A DNA stretch of 64,000 bases from Pseudomonas nicosulfuronedens (GCF_005877905.1 NZ_SWDV01000004.1:186001-250000), one strand, 5' to 3'; shown: positions 19,199 to 28,767, counted from the stretch's first letter. Made by a program: numbers and translations. Notes: generated by a model not told the origin, from the letters alone.

Positions 19199-19672
19199 CT
19201 ACTCAATCCAGGGACCGCAGCATTTCTTCAGCTTGCCGCCGGCGCCACAGGGGCACGGATCGTTGCGACCGAGCTTCATCGGCACGGTGGGGTCGAGGAA
19301 GTACCAGCGCCCCTCGCGCTGGACGAATCCCGAGCATTCGCGATGGCTGTGCTCGCCGCCGGCATCATGCCAGCGCGCAATGAAAGTCACCCGCGCGTGC
19401 TCCGGCTGGCCACCGAGTACCTCGTGGCTGACTACTTCCAGGCCCAGCCAGGTGCTGCCCAGGCTCCAGGTGCGAATGGCCTCCAGGTCCAGCCCTGGTT
19501 GCTGGGCCGGCAGCGTGGTGTCGCGCAGGTAGTCCACCAGGCCGAGGGCGTAGGCGCTGTAGCGCGAGCGCATCAGCGCCTCGGCGGTCGGAGCCGCCAC
19601 GCCGGCGTGGAAGCGTCCGCAGCAGTCGGACAATGGGCGGCCACTGCCGCAGGGGCAGGTCGGTTCGGTCAT
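19199..19672 (-). CDS. UPF0225/YchJ family SEC-C protein
   Basis: 157 aa. SEC-C zinc motifs at both ends: [17 protein letters not shown] near the N-terminus and [18 protein letters not shown] at the C-terminus, flanking the NTF2-like YchJ domain ([22 protein letters not shown]). Homologue of P. aeruginosa PA1039. ATG 19672 lies 2 bp after the stop of the DUF6231-like gene, so the two are co-transcribed. Function unknown. Confidence 0.9.
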   Translation of the reverse strand: MTEPTCPCGSGRPLSDCCGRFHAGVAAPTAEALMRSRYSAYALGLVDYLRDTTLPAQQPGLDLEAIRTWSLGSTWLGLEVVSHEVLGGQPEHARVTFIARWHDAGGEHSHRECSGFVQREGRWYFLDPTVPMKLGRNDPCPCGAGGKLKKCCGPWIE

Positions 19673-19674
19673 GG

Positions 19675-20163
19675 TCACCACCAGTACTTGCCGAAGTTTT
19701 CCGGGTTGGCCCAGAACTTTGCGTTGAGCCAGTCCGGGACCTGTTTGTATTCGTGCAGATCGTAGGTGAACAGGGTGATCACCTGGGCGTCGCGCTGGAA
19801 GCGCTCGCTGGCCTGCATCGCGAGGGCGTAGAAATCCGCGTCCTGTGCCTGCGCCGCGTCGAGGTCGACGAGTGCCGCCACGCGGCTGCTGTTGAGGTTG
19901 CGGATGCCGCCCACCAGTTGCTGTGCTTCGCGGCGCGGCATGTGCTCAAGGCAATCGGCGAGCAGGGCGAGGTCGTAGCGTTGACCGGCCAGCTCCGCCG
20001 GCAGCGCGCCGGCATCGGCGTGAAACAGTTCGCAATCCGGATGCGCCGCGAGAAAGGCCTCCACTGCCGGAATCTGGCTGGCGCCCACCAGTAGAAGACG
20101 CTGCGGTGCGTAGCGATCGAGCAGTGCGGCCAAGGCCTGTTGCGGTGTGCGTGTGGAAATCAT
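19675..20163 (-). CDS. DUF6231-like putative methyltransferase-fold protein
   Basis: 162 aa from ATG 20163 (GAAGAG upstream). [17 protein letters not shown] resembles a Rossmann glycine loop and [24 protein letters not shown] matches the class I methyltransferase motif (LEH..). C-terminus [14 protein letters not shown]. No clear SAM-binding GxGxG, so the activity is uncertain. Upstream partner of the YchJ-like gene. Confidence 0.65.
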   Translation of the reverse strand: MISTRTPQQALAALLDRYAPQRLLLVGASQIPAVEAFLAAHPDCELFHADAGALPAELAGQRYDLALLADCLEHMPRREAQQLVGGIRNLNSSRVAALVDLDAAQAQDADFYALAMQASERFQRDAQVITLFTYDLHEYKQVPDWLNAKFWANPENFGKYWW

Positions 20164-20304
20164 GGGGCTCTTCGAAGACGGAAAAATAATGAACAAAGAC
20201 TAGCGTGTGACACCCATATGGCCTAGTGCTGGCGCATTCTGTCAGTCACGTCTTTACTCGGTAATTGTCGGTCAAGACCCGATCATTAGAGGAGACTTAA
20301 CTTT

Positions 20305-20937
20305 ATGAGCATCAAAAGGACCGCTTTACCCCTGCTGCTGGTAAGCACGTTGCTCACCGGTTGCGCAGGGTTGCAGAAGTCCGACTGGCCGACTTGCGCC
20401 GTGGTTGGTGGTGTCGGTGGCGCAGGTTTGGGTTCCATTGAAAGCAGCGCCTGGGCGGGTTGGGGAGCCCTGATTGGTGGTGTGCTGGGGGCATCCTACT
20501 GCTGGGTGCATGGCGCCGAAGAGCAAGTGGCCGAGGTCCCGCCGCCTGCACCGGCTCCTGAACCTGCTCCGGCTCCGCTGCCCAAGGAAGAGACCATCGT
20601 GGTGCGTGACCTGCACTTCGCCTTCGACTCGTCGAAGATCGACGCGCAGGACAAGGACAAGCTCGACACCATCGCCACCCGCCTGAAAGGCGAGGCTGCG
20701 AGCACCGAGCTGAACATCGGCGGCCATACCGACAGCATCGGTACCGACGCCTACAACCAGAAACTGTCCGAGCGCCGCGCCAACGCCGTGTCCAACTACC
20801 TGGTCGATGCCGGCGTGCCTGCCAGCAGCATCAAGTCGGTGGTCGGTTATGGCGAGAGCCAGCCGGTCGCGGACAACAAGACCAAGGAAGGCCGCGCCGA
20901 GAACCGTCGCGTAGAAATCAAGATCACCCGCCAGTAA
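20305..20937 (+). CDS. OmpA-family peptidoglycan-binding lipoprotein
   Basis: 210 aa. Lipobox LLTGC (Cys20), a glycine-zipper segment (GGVGGAGLGS...GALIGGVLGAS), a Pro/Ala/Glu linker, and a C-terminal OmpA domain (VVRDLHFAFDSSKIDAQ; LSERRANAVSNYLVDAGV; AENRRVEIKI) that binds diaminopimelate in the cell wall. Probable homologue of PA1041. It should tether the outer membrane to peptidoglycan. Followed by a strong hairpin at 20956. Confidence 0.92.
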   Translation: MSIKRTALPLLLVSTLLTGCAGLQKSDWPTCAVVGGVGGAGLGSIESSAWAGWGALIGGVLGASYCWVHGAEEQVAEVPPPAPAPEPAPAPLPKEETIVVRDLHFAFDSSKIDAQDKDKLDTIATRLKGEAASTELNIGGHTDSIGTDAYNQKLSERRANAVSNYLVDAGVPASSIKSVVGYGESQPVADNKTKEGRAENRRVEIKITRQ

Positions 20938-20955
20938 CTTTGGCGTGATGTCCGC

Positions 20956-20979
20956 AAAGGGGGCCTTCTGGCCCCCTTT
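20956..20979 (+). terminator. Terminator after the OmpA lipoprotein gene
   Basis: Perfect 10-bp stem AAAGGGGGCC/GGCCCCCTTT with loop TTCT, 19 bp past the stop codon; the stem itself ends in TTT. Confidence 0.8.
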
Positions 20980-21056
20980 GTCATTCCCGGTTGCCACTGG
21001 CATCGCCGGGGGCAGAAGCGTATGTTCCCCGGCAAAGAAAAAACCGGGGGCCATTC

Positions 21057-21359
21057 ATGAAAGCGTTGTTGGGGCTGGGCAAGCTGATTGCCCTGTTGTT
21101 CTGGCTGGCGGTGCTGGCGAACCTGATCCAACCCTTCGCACATCCCTTCGCGCTGCTGCTCAATGCGGCGGGCGCGCTGATCCTGCTGATCCATATCCTC
21201 GAAGTACTGGCGCTGCGCAAACGTCTGCAGGGCCGCCCGCATCCGGGCATGGATCGCCTGCAGATCCTGCTGTTCGGCGTCTTCCATTTCGCTACCCTGC
21301 CGCAGCCGGCAGCGGAGCAACCGGCATCGGCAAAAGTAGAAGGAGATACTCATGCGTAA
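21057..21359 (+). CDS. DUF1145-like small membrane protein
   Basis: 100 aa from ATG 21057. Two hydrophobic helices (LIALLFWLAVLANLIQPF and FALLLNAAGALILLIHILEVL) resemble DUF1145 proteins. The hydrophilic C-terminus ends in an Ala/Glu-rich stretch. Overlaps the next gene by 8 bp, so the two are translationally coupled. Confidence 0.75.
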   Translation: MKALLGLGKLIALLFWLAVLANLIQPFAHPFALLLNAAGALILLIHILEVLALRKRLQGRPHPGMDRLQILLFGVFHFATLPQPAAEQPASAKVEGDTHA

Positions 21360-22116
21360 GTCGTTGCTGGGCCTGGTGCTGTTCGCCCCGCTGGCGTGTT
21401 CGGCCGCGGGCACTGTCTCGGTGGAGGCCAATACCGTGCTGCGCCTGCCGGTGAAAGGCGACAGCCTTAGCCTGGATCGCATCAGCGTCGGCCCGGAAGG
21501 CGCGCTGCTGATTCCGTCGCGGGTCAAGGAGCTGAAGATCGGTGAGCTGGACCTGGCGAAGAACGCACGGATCGGCGTGTTCCCCGGTAGCGATGCGCTG
21601 CAGATCGATGTCCAGCACGGCAGTCTCGCCGACGGCAGCGTCATCGCCGCGCAGGGCAGTTCCGGCAGCTTCGAGAAACCCGCCAGCAGCGGTCGAAACC
21701 TGGTGCTGCGGCTGCAGGACGTGCAGGTGGAAAACCTGCTGATCGACGTCCGCGGCGGTGTTGGTGCGCCGGGCTACGACGGCCTGGACGGCGGCAGCGC
21801 GCAGACTTCCGGTTGCCTGTGGGGTGGCGGTCAGTCTGCCGGCAACGGCCAGAATGGTGCCGATGGCCAGACGGGTGCGTCCGGCGGTGTGGTGCGCCTG
21901 GAAGTGCCGGAGCAGTTCGATGTCGCGAAGGTCAGGGTGCGCCTGGAAGGCGGTGCTGGCGGAGCGGGCGGCAAACCCGGCAAGGCCGGACCGCGCAGCA
22001 GCGAGAAGGGCTGCTGGTTCTATTCGGTGGCGGGCGAGAAGCCCGGCGCGGAAGGTCAGGGTGGTGCGGAAGGGGCGAAAGGCAGCGAAGGCCGCCTGGA
22101 CGTGAAGCGCTTCTGA
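21352..22116 (+). CDS. Exported glycine-rich, collagen-like hypothetical protein
   Basis: 254 aa. Signal peptide (KSLLGLVLFAPLACSAAG). Residues ~25-130 look like a beta-strand-rich domain. From ~135 on there are glycine-rich stretches (GGVGAPGYDGLDGGS, AGNGQNGADGQTGASGG, GGAGGAGGKPGKAGPRS, GQGGAEGAKGSEG) with GxY character but no long uninterrupted collagen triplet run. Two Cys in the Gly-rich part (GCLWGG, GCWFYS). Function unknown; its domain could be surface-exposed. Followed by a strong terminator. Confidence 0.7.
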   Translation: MRKSLLGLVLFAPLACSAAGTVSVEANTVLRLPVKGDSLSLDRISVGPEGALLIPSRVKELKIGELDLAKNARIGVFPGSDALQIDVQHGSLADGSVIAAQGSSGSFEKPASSGRNLVLRLQDVQVENLLIDVRGGVGAPGYDGLDGGSAQTSGCLWGGGQSAGNGQNGADGQTGASGGVVRLEVPEQFDVAKVRVRLEGGAGGAGGKPGKAGPRSSEKGCWFYSVAGEKPGAEGQGGAEGAKGSEGRLDVKRF

Positions 22117-22137
22117 ACCGGTGGCGCGTTTCAAGTG

Positions 22138-22169
22138 AAGGCCCGCCCGGCAACCGGGCGGGCCTTTTT
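22138..22169 (+). terminator. Strong intrinsic terminator between convergent genes
   Basis: 13-bp GC-rich stem AAGGCCCGCCCGG/CCGGGCGGGCCTT with a CAA loop followed by a T run (TTTTTGTTT) on the plus strand. It ends the 21352 transcript and sits 3 bp from the end of the convergent CopD-like gene. Confidence 0.9.
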
Positions 22170-22171
22170 GT

Positions 22172-22636
22172 TTACCAGTGCGGACGGGCGGCGACGAAAG
22201 CCACCAGCGCCATGCCGATCAGCAGGTTCAGGCCCACGGTCTTGCGGATCTTGCCCAGCGCGGCGCCGCCGGCCGGCCAGTCTTCGGCGCCTACCGCCGC
22301 GCGCAACTCCGGCAATTGCAGTGCCTGGATGCGCAGGAAGAGCGCGAGCATCGCCACATACAGTCCCATCATCACCTGCACATAGCGCGGTGCGCCGGCC
22401 ATGCCGTTGAAGCTCAGGTGCAGCATGCCCACGCCGGTCACTGGCAGCAGGATCACCGCCGCCCACACCCAGCGAAAGAAGCGTGGGAATACCTCCAGCC
22501 ACAGCTTCAGCCGGGCCGGTGCTTCCAGCGCGGCGACGGCGGCCGGGCGCAGCACCATCCAGGCGAAGAACATGCCGCCCACCCAGACCAGGGCGGCCAG
22601 GAGGTGCAGGGCATAGACGAAGGCAAAGGGTGTCAT
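22172..22636 (-). CDS. CopD-family inner membrane protein
   Basis: 154 aa with four hydrophobic helices. N-terminal YALHLLAALVWVGGMFFAWMVLRP is the CopD/YozB-type histidine-bearing helix; a second His lies in VGMLHLSFNGMAG. The fold is linked to copper resistance or heme, but many stand-alone members have no known role. Divergent from dinG; GGAGA ribosome site. Confidence 0.8.
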   Translation of the reverse strand: MTPFAFVYALHLLAALVWVGGMFFAWMVLRPAAVAALEAPARLKLWLEVFPRFFRWVWAAVILLPVTGVGMLHLSFNGMAGAPRYVQVMMGLYVAMLALFLRIQALQLPELRAAVGAEDWPAGGAALGKIRKTVGLNLLIGMALVAFVAARPHW

Positions 22637-22758
22637 TCGGACGATCTCCGCTGGCGATTGAAGTCAAGCGCGCTATCATAGCCGCCGATTCGAACCACTG
22701 AAAATTTATCCAGCATCCGGATGTGTCTCCAAGGCACGCTCCGGGGCCCGGGAAGTCC

Positions 22759-24903
22759 ATGCTCAGCACCGAACTCAAGGCCACGATCCAGGGCGCCTAC
22801 TCGCGTTTCCTCGAGGCCAAGGAACTCAAGCCGCGCTACGGCCAGCGCCTGATGATTGCCGAAGTCGCCAAGGTCCTGGGGACCATCGCCAGCGATGAGG
22901 AAGGCCATCGCCTGGGCGATGCCGCCGTGGTCGCCGTGGAAGCCGGCACCGGCACCGGCAAGACCGTTGCCTACAGCCTCGCCGCCATCGCCTGCGCCAA
23001 GGCGGCCGGCAAGCGCCTGGTGGTCGCCACCGCCACCGTCGCCCTGCAGGAGCAGATCGTCCACAAGGACCTGCCCGACCTGCTGCGCAACTCCGGCCTG
23101 TCGTTCAGTTTTGCCCTGGCCAAGGGACGCGGGCGCTACATGTGCCTGTCCAAGCTCGACCATCTGCTGCAGGAAGGCCAGGCGCAGAGCGCCACCGCCC
23201 AGCTGTTCGAGGAGGAAGGCTTCCGCATCGATGTGGACGAAACGTCTACCAAGCTGTTCAACCAGATGATCGAGCGCCTGGCGGGCAACCGCTGGGACGG
23301 CGACCGCGACTCCTGGCCCGAGGCCATCGAGGACGCGCAGTGGGCGCAGGTCACCACCGACCACAGCCAGTGCACCAACCGCCATTGCCCGAATTTCCAG
23401 CAGTGCGCCTTCTACAAGGCGCGCGAAGGCATGACCAAGGTCGACGTGATCGTCACCAACCATGACCTGGTGCTGGCCGACCTTGCCCTGGGCGGCGGCG
23501 CGATCCTGCCGGACCCGCGCGACACCCTCTACGTGTTCGACGAGGGCCATCACCTGCCGGACAAGGCCATCGGCCACTTCGCCCACTTCACCCGCCTGCG
23601 CGCCACCGCCGACTGGCTGGGCCAGGTGGAGAAGAACCTGACCAAGCTGCTGGCGCAGAACCCGCTACCGGGCGACCTCGGCCGCCTGATCGAGCAGGTG
23701 CCGGAGCTGGCCCGCGAGCTGCGCACGCACCAGCAGTTCATGTTCACCGCCTGCGAGGAAGTCGGCGACTTCCGCGCCGGCGAGGACATGGAAGGCCGCG
23801 AGCGGCCGCGCCATCGTTTCGAGGGTGGGGTGATCCCCGAGCACATCCGCGAGATGGGCATCGAACTGAAGAAGGGCTTCTCCAAGCTCACCGATCTCTT
23901 CACCCGCCTCACCGAACTGCTCAAGGAAGCCATGGACGGGGAGGGCAGTGTCGGTATCGCCAGCCACCAGGCCGAGGAATGGTACCCGCTGTTCGGCAGC
24001 CTGCTGTCCCGTGCCCAGGGCAACTGGGAGCTGTGGACCGCCTTCACCAGCGAGGACCCGGAAGACAGTCCGCCGATGGCGCGCTGGCTGACCCTCGCCG
24101 AGAGCGGCACCTTCTACGACATCGAGGCCAACGCCAGCCCGATCCTCGCCGCCGAGACCCTGCGCCGCAACCTGTGGAACGTGGCCTATGGCGTGCTGGT
24201 GACCTCCGCGACCCTCACCGCGCTAGGCACCTTCGACCGCTATCGCATGCGCGCCGGCCTGCCGCGTTCCGCCGTCACCGCGGTGGTGCCGAGCCCGTTC
24301 CACCATGCCGACGCCGGCGTGCTGCGCGTGCCCGACCTCAAGGCGGATCCACGCGATGCCGCCGCCCATACCGCGGCGATCATTCGCGAGCTGCCGGAAA
24401 TAGTCGAAGGCTCGCGCGGTTCGCTGATCCTGTTCTCCTCGCGCAAGCAGATGCAGGAAGTCTTTGACGGCCTGGACCGCGACTGGCGCAAGCGCGTGCT
24501 GATCCAGGGCAACCTGTCCAAGCAGGAAACCCTGAACAAGCACCGCTCGCGGGTCGACGATGGCGAGCCGAGCGTGCTGTTCGGGCTGGCCAGCTTCTCC
24601 GAAGGCGTGGACCTGCCCGGCGCCTATTGCGAGCACGTGGTGATCGCCAAGATTCCCTTCGCCGTGCCGGATGACCCGGTGGAAGCGGCGCTGTCGGAAT
24701 GGATCGAGGCGCGCGGTGGCAATCCCTTCATGGAGATTGCCGTGCCCGATGCTTCGCTGCGCCTGGTGCAGGCCTGCGGCCGCCTGCTGCGTACCGAGCA
24801 GGACCGAGGCACCATCACGCTGCTGGACCGACGCGTGGTGACGCAGCGCTACGGCAAGGCCATTCTTAACGCACTGCCGCCGTTCCGCCGTGAAATAGCT
24901 TGA
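22759..24903 (+). CDS. dinG: ATP-dependent DNA helicase DinG
   Basis: XPD-like 5'-3' helicase that unwinds R-loops, D-loops and forks. 714 aa from ATG 22759 (GGAAG upstream), versus 716 in E. coli. Walker A AGTGTGKT (62-69); iron-sulfur cluster cysteines C129, C205, C210 and C216; Walker B as DEGH (261-264); helicase motif VI in QACGRLLRTEQDRGTI near 680. Complete and apparently functional. Confidence 0.96.
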   Translation: MLSTELKATIQGAYSRFLEAKELKPRYGQRLMIAEVAKVLGTIASDEEGHRLGDAAVVAVEAGTGTGKTVAYSLAAIACAKAAGKRLVVATATVALQEQIVHKDLPDLLRNSGLSFSFALAKGRGRYMCLSKLDHLLQEGQAQSATAQLFEEEGFRIDVDETSTKLFNQMIERLAGNRWDGDRDSWPEAIEDAQWAQVTTDHSQCTNRHCPNFQQCAFYKAREGMTKVDVIVTNHDLVLADLALGGGAILPDPRDTLYVFDEGHHLPDKAIGHFAHFTRLRATADWLGQVEKNLTKLLAQNPLPGDLGRLIEQVPELARELRTHQQFMFTACEEVGDFRAGEDMEGRERPRHRFEGGVIPEHIREMGIELKKGFSKLTDLFTRLTELLKEAMDGEGSVGIASHQAEEWYPLFGSLLSRAQGNWELWTAFTSEDPEDSPPMARWLTLAESGTFYDIEANASPILAAETLRRNLWNVAYGVLVTSATLTALGTFDRYRMRAGLPRSAVTAVVPSPFHHADAGVLRVPDLKADPRDAAAHTAAIIRELPEIVEGSRGSLILFSSRKQMQEVFDGLDRDWRKRVLIQGNLSKQETLNKHRSRVDDGEPSVLFGLASFSEGVDLPGAYCEHVVIAKIPFAVPDDPVEAALSEWIEARGGNPFMEIAVPDASLRLVQACGRLLRTEQDRGTITLLDRRVVTQRYGKAILNALPPFRREIA

Positions 24904-24907
24904 GTGT

Positions 24908-24925
24908 GCGGGAGCAAGCTCCCGC
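24908..24925. repeat. Short perfect hairpin after dinG
   Basis: 8-bp inverted repeat GCGGGAGC/GCTCCCGC with an AA loop, 4 bp past the dinG stop. It may act as terminator or transcript-end stabiliser, though no T run follows. Confidence 0.6.
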
Positions 24926-24982
24926 GCTGGCTGTCAAACGAACGTCCGCCGCCCGGCGGGCGTGTTGCAAGGACTCGAATCC

Positions 24983-27262
24983 ATGACATCGAAGCGTTGG
25001 CATCTGCCTCTGCTGCTCAGCCTGGCCATCGCCAGTGCCCCGGCCTGGTCGGCCGGCGGCAATGAAACCCTGTTCAATTTCGTCAAGCCGATGGCCGTGG
25101 TCACCGTCACCACGCAGAACGCCGACCTGCCCAGTTCCACCGCCGAGGCCACGCCCGAAGGGGAAATCCTGCGCCGGGTGAACTTCAACCCCGCGCCGCA
25201 ACCGACCCTGCGCCTCGCACCCTCCAGCGGTAGCTGGGACTGGTCCCAGGCCGACAGCGTCAGCCTGCGCATCCAGAACGCCATGGACTGGGCCATCACC
25301 CTCGAAGTGGAGGTCGAAGGTATCGCCGGCGCCCCCGGCCTGCGCGCGAGCATCGCGCTGCCGCCCGGGCCTGCGCAGACCCTGGTGATCCCGCTGCACG
25401 CCATCGCCCCGGAAGACTTCGGCATGCGTGCCGGCGTGCCCATGCCCATCACCCAGGACGGCCAGCGCCTGCTGCTGGCGAGCAAGGTCACCGGCGAGCT
25501 GAACCGCAGCCAGGTCGGGGCGGTAAAGCTGTTCCTCACCTCGCCCAAGGCAGCGCAGGACATCCTCGTCGGCCGCTTCGGCACCCGCGCCGGCAACGAC
25601 GAATACCACAAGGCCTACACCGGTATCGTTGACGGTTTCGGCCAGTCCACCCGCAGCGACTGGCCGGAGAAGGTGAAGAGCCCCGAGCAGTTGGCCAATG
25701 CCTGGAAAGCCGAAGGCGAACAACTGAAGAAGTGGCAGCCTGCGCCTGGCCGTGATGCCTTCGGTGGCCTGCTGGACGGCCCGGCCTTCGAAGGCACGGG
25801 CTTCTTCCGCACCGAAAAGCGCAATGGCCGCTGGTGGCTGGTGACGCCGGAAGGGCACTCGTTCTGGTCCATGGGCGTCAACGCGGTGAACGCCGACAGC
25901 AGCCAGACCTACGTGGAAGGCCGCGAATACATGTTCGCCAGCCTGCCCAAGGAAGACGAGCCGCTGGCTGCCTTCTACGGCCAGCGCGATGACCGCAGTG
26001 GTGTCGGCGCCCAGCAGGGCCGCGCGTTCGGTAACGGTCGCTGGTTCGACTTCTACGCCGCCAACCGCTTCCGCGCCGACGGTGGCCTCAACGCGGATGC
26101 CGCTGCGGCCGCCTGGCGCGAGCGCACGGTGCAGCGCCTCGGTTCCTGGGGCTTCAACACCCTCGGTGACTGGAGCGATCCGGCCTTCGCCGACGACCCA
26201 CGCCTGCCTTACAGCGTTCCGCTGTCCATCAGCGGCGACTACGCCACGGTCAGCACCGGCTACGACTGGTGGGGCGCCATGCCCGACCCGTTCGACCCGC
26301 GCTTCGCCATGGCTGCCGAACGGGCCATCGCCATCGCTGCCCGCGACCACCGGGAGGACGCCTGGTTGCTGGGTTACTACGCCGACAACGAACTGGCCTG
26401 GGCCGGCCGTGGCGACGACGACCAGGCGCACTTCGCCCTGGCTTTCGGCACGCTCAAGCTGTCCACCGATAGCCCGGCCAAGCGCGCCTTCATCAAGCAG
26501 CTCAAGGACAAGTACGAGGATCACGAGCAGCTTGCCGAAGCCTGGGGTGTGCAACTGGGCTCCTGGGAAGACCTCGACGCGCCGGGCTACCAGGCGCCGG
26601 TCCCGAGCGAGGCGCACCCGGCCATCGCCCAGGACTACAGCGCCTTCCTGCGCCTGTACGCGGACCAGTACTTCAAGACCCTGAAGGACTCGCTGCAGTG
26701 GCACGCGCCCAACCACCTGCTGCTCGGCCCGCGCTTCGCCGTCAGCACGCCGGAAGCACTGGCCTCCTGTGCGCAGTACTGCGACATCCTCAGCTTCAAC
26801 CTCTACGTGCCGTTGCCGCAGCAGGGCTTCGACGCCAACTACGTGCGCAGCCTGGACAAGCCGGTGCTGATCACCGAGTTCCACTTCGGTTCCCGCGACC
26901 GCGGGCCGTTCTGGGGTGGTGTCGCCGAGGTGTACAACGAGCAGCAGCGTGGCGAGGCGTATCAGCGCTTCCTCGCCGAGGCCGCGAAGGAGCCGAACAT
27001 CGTCGGCGCGCACTGGTTCCAGTACCTCGACCAGCCGGTGACCGGCCGCCTGCTCGACGGCGAGAACGGCCACATCGGCCTGGTCGGCATCACTGACCTG
27101 CCGTTCATCGGCTTCGTCGATGCCGTGCGCAAGGCCAACCAGCAGACGCTGAAAGGCATCGACGAACTGGCCCGTGCTGCGGCCAAGGTGGCACCCGAGC
27201 CCGCGCCGAAACCGGCGCCCGCCAGCGATGACAGTGATGACGAGGAGCAGGCATCGCAGTGA
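24983..27262 (+). CDS. Exported GH50-like glycoside hydrolase (beta-agarase-like)
   Basis: 759 aa from ATG 24983; a GTG 7 codons upstream is possible. Signal peptide (LLLSLAIASAPAWS), N-terminal beta-rich domain (~30-230), then a TIM-barrel catalytic domain beginning with the family signature NGRWWLVTPEGHSFWSMGVN (~280). Candidate acid/base Glu in GYYADNELAW and nucleophile Glu in PVLITEFHFGS, the positions expected for clan GH-A. C-terminal tail is Pro/Ala/Asp/Glu low complexity. The substrate is unlikely to be agar in this genus; an endogenous or plant polysaccharide is possible. Single gene with its own start region. Confidence 0.75.
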   Translation: MTSKRWHLPLLLSLAIASAPAWSAGGNETLFNFVKPMAVVTVTTQNADLPSSTAEATPEGEILRRVNFNPAPQPTLRLAPSSGSWDWSQADSVSLRIQNAMDWAITLEVEVEGIAGAPGLRASIALPPGPAQTLVIPLHAIAPEDFGMRAGVPMPITQDGQRLLLASKVTGELNRSQVGAVKLFLTSPKAAQDILVGRFGTRAGNDEYHKAYTGIVDGFGQSTRSDWPEKVKSPEQLANAWKAEGEQLKKWQPAPGRDAFGGLLDGPAFEGTGFFRTEKRNGRWWLVTPEGHSFWSMGVNAVNADSSQTYVEGREYMFASLPKEDEPLAAFYGQRDDRSGVGAQQGRAFGNGRWFDFYAANRFRADGGLNADAAAAAWRERTVQRLGSWGFNTLGDWSDPAFADDPRLPYSVPLSISGDYATVSTGYDWWGAMPDPFDPRFAMAAERAIAIAARDHREDAWLLGYYADNELAWAGRGDDDQAHFALAFGTLKLSTDSPAKRAFIKQLKDKYEDHEQLAEAWGVQLGSWEDLDAPGYQAPVPSEAHPAIAQDYSAFLRLYADQYFKTLKDSLQWHAPNHLLLGPRFAVSTPEALASCAQYCDILSFNLYVPLPQQGFDANYVRSLDKPVLITEFHFGSRDRGPFWGGVAEVYNEQQRGEAYQRFLAEAAKEPNIVGAHWFQYLDQPVTGRLLDGENGHIGLVGITDLPFIGFVDAVRKANQQTLKGIDELARAAAKVAPEPAPKPAPASDDSDDEEQASQ

Positions 27263-27394
27263 AGGCGCGGCAATGATCCGACATTCGTGAGACCACACCC
27301 TGCCTTCGGCAGGGTTCCCAGAGGCGGAGGGCGCTGAAAGAATGGTGTCTTCCGCGCTTTGCGTCCCTGAGTATGCTCATTTCCGGAGTTTGAG

Positions 27395-28540
27395 ATGACC
27401 CTGAACGGCCACTGCGATCCGCGCTTCACTCCCGTTGCCGATGCTTTCAGTGCGCTGTTCGAGGACCCGCAGGAGCGCGGCGCGGCGCTGTGCATCCAGA
27501 TCGGCGGCGAAACCGTGGTCGATCTCTGGGCCGGCAGCGCGGGCAAGGAACCGGGCCAGGACTGGCAGGCTGACACGCTGCTCAACCTGTTCTCCTGCAC
27601 CAAGACCTTCGCCGCCGTCGCGGCGCTACAGCTGGTGGGCGAGGGCCGGCTGGATCTGGACGCGCCGGTGGCGCGCTACTGGCCGGAGTTCGAGCAGGCC
27701 GGCAAGCAGAACATCACCGTGCGCCAGCTCCTGTGTCATCGCGCGGGGCTGCCGGCGATCCGCGAGCCGCTGGCGCCCGAGGCGCTGTATGACTGGTCGA
27801 CCATGACCGCCGCGCTGGCCGGCGAAACGCCCTGGTGGACGCCCGGTACGGAACACGGCTATGCGCCCATCACCTATGGCTGGCTGATCGGCGAAGTGAT
27901 CCGCCGTGTCGACGGTCGCGAGCCGGGAGCCGCCATCATCGCGCGCACCGCCGAGCCGCTGGGGCTGGATTTCCATATCGGCCTGGATGACGCCCAATTC
28001 CACCGCGTGGCGCATATCGCCCGGGGCAAGGGCAACCTGGGCGACGCGGCCGCGCAACGCCTGCTGCGGACCATGATGACCGACGCCGCCGCGCTCACTA
28101 CCCGCGCCTTCACCAATCCGCCTTCGGTGCTGACCAGCACCAACAAGCCGGAATGGCGCCGCATGTCGCAGCCGGCAGCCAATGGCCACGGCAATGCGCG
28201 TTCGCTGGCCGGCTTCTACACCGGTCTGCTGCAGGGCAGGTTGCTGGACGAAGCGCTGCTGGCCGAACTCACCCGCGAGCACGCCGTTGGCGAGGATCGA
28301 ACCTTGTTGACCTGTACGCGCTTCGGGCTGGGTTGCATGCTTGACCAGCCGAGCGTGGCCAACGCCACCTATGGCCTTGGCCCGCAAGCCTTCGGGCATC
28401 CGGGAGCCGGCGGCTCCATCGGCTTCGCCGATCCGGAGCGCGAGCTGGCCCTGGGTTTCGTCGTCAACACCCTCGGTCCCTACGTGCTGATGGACCCGCG
28501 CGCCCAGCGCCTGGCGCGCCTCGTCGGCGACTGCCTGTAA
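27395..28540 (+). CDS. Beta-lactamase-fold serine hydrolase / esterase
   Basis: 381 aa, class C beta-lactamase/EstB-like family. S-x-x-K motif at S67-C-T-K70; Tyr in HGYAPITYGW (Y156) as the second-motif residue; C-terminal HPGAGGSIGFAD replaces the KTG box, which is typical of esterases rather than true beta-lactamases. No signal peptide, so probably cytoplasmic. Homologous position to PA1047. Substrate unknown. Confidence 0.88.
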   Translation: MTLNGHCDPRFTPVADAFSALFEDPQERGAALCIQIGGETVVDLWAGSAGKEPGQDWQADTLLNLFSCTKTFAAVAALQLVGEGRLDLDAPVARYWPEFEQAGKQNITVRQLLCHRAGLPAIREPLAPEALYDWSTMTAALAGETPWWTPGTEHGYAPITYGWLIGEVIRRVDGREPGAAIIARTAEPLGLDFHIGLDDAQFHRVAHIARGKGNLGDAAAQRLLRTMMTDAAALTTRAFTNPPSVLTSTNKPEWRRMSQPAANGHGNARSLAGFYTGLLQGRLLDEALLAELTREHAVGEDRTLLTCTRFGLGCMLDQPSVANATYGLGPQAFGHPGAGGSIGFADPERELALGFVVNTLGPYVLMDPRAQRLARLVGDCL

Positions 28541-28548
28541 CGACGAGT

Positions 28549-28566
28549 GGGAGGAACCTTCCTCCC
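28549..28566 (+). terminator. Hairpin after the esterase gene
   Basis: 8-bp stem GGGAGGAA/TTCCTCCC with a CC loop, 8 bp past the stop codon; no clear T run. Confidence 0.55.
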
Positions 28567-28767
28567 GCTGCGCCTTCTTAATGGCGTCTGCTTGCCCCGG
28601 CATCTGGACAGGTTTCGTTCAGCTGCCGCTCGTCAGTTCGAGGTTAAAATCTCGTTCCAACTGAGTAAGTTATGCTCAACTCTTAAGCTGATTGCTGAAG
28701 TAAGGGTGTGGCTGCCTGCCTGTTGCACCCGGTCTTCCTTCATGTTCCGCCTTATGGAATCGCTCCC

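Noticed and set aside
24866..27298. 810-codon open frame on the minus strand opposite the GH50-like gene
   Set aside because: Composition is the Gly/Val/Asp/Arg-rich pattern of a GC-rich antisense frame; no domain, and the plus-strand gene has a signal peptide and clear family motifs.
27395..28540. AmpC beta-lactamase
   Set aside because: SxxK is present but there is no signal peptide and the KTG box is replaced, so esterase-type function is more likely.
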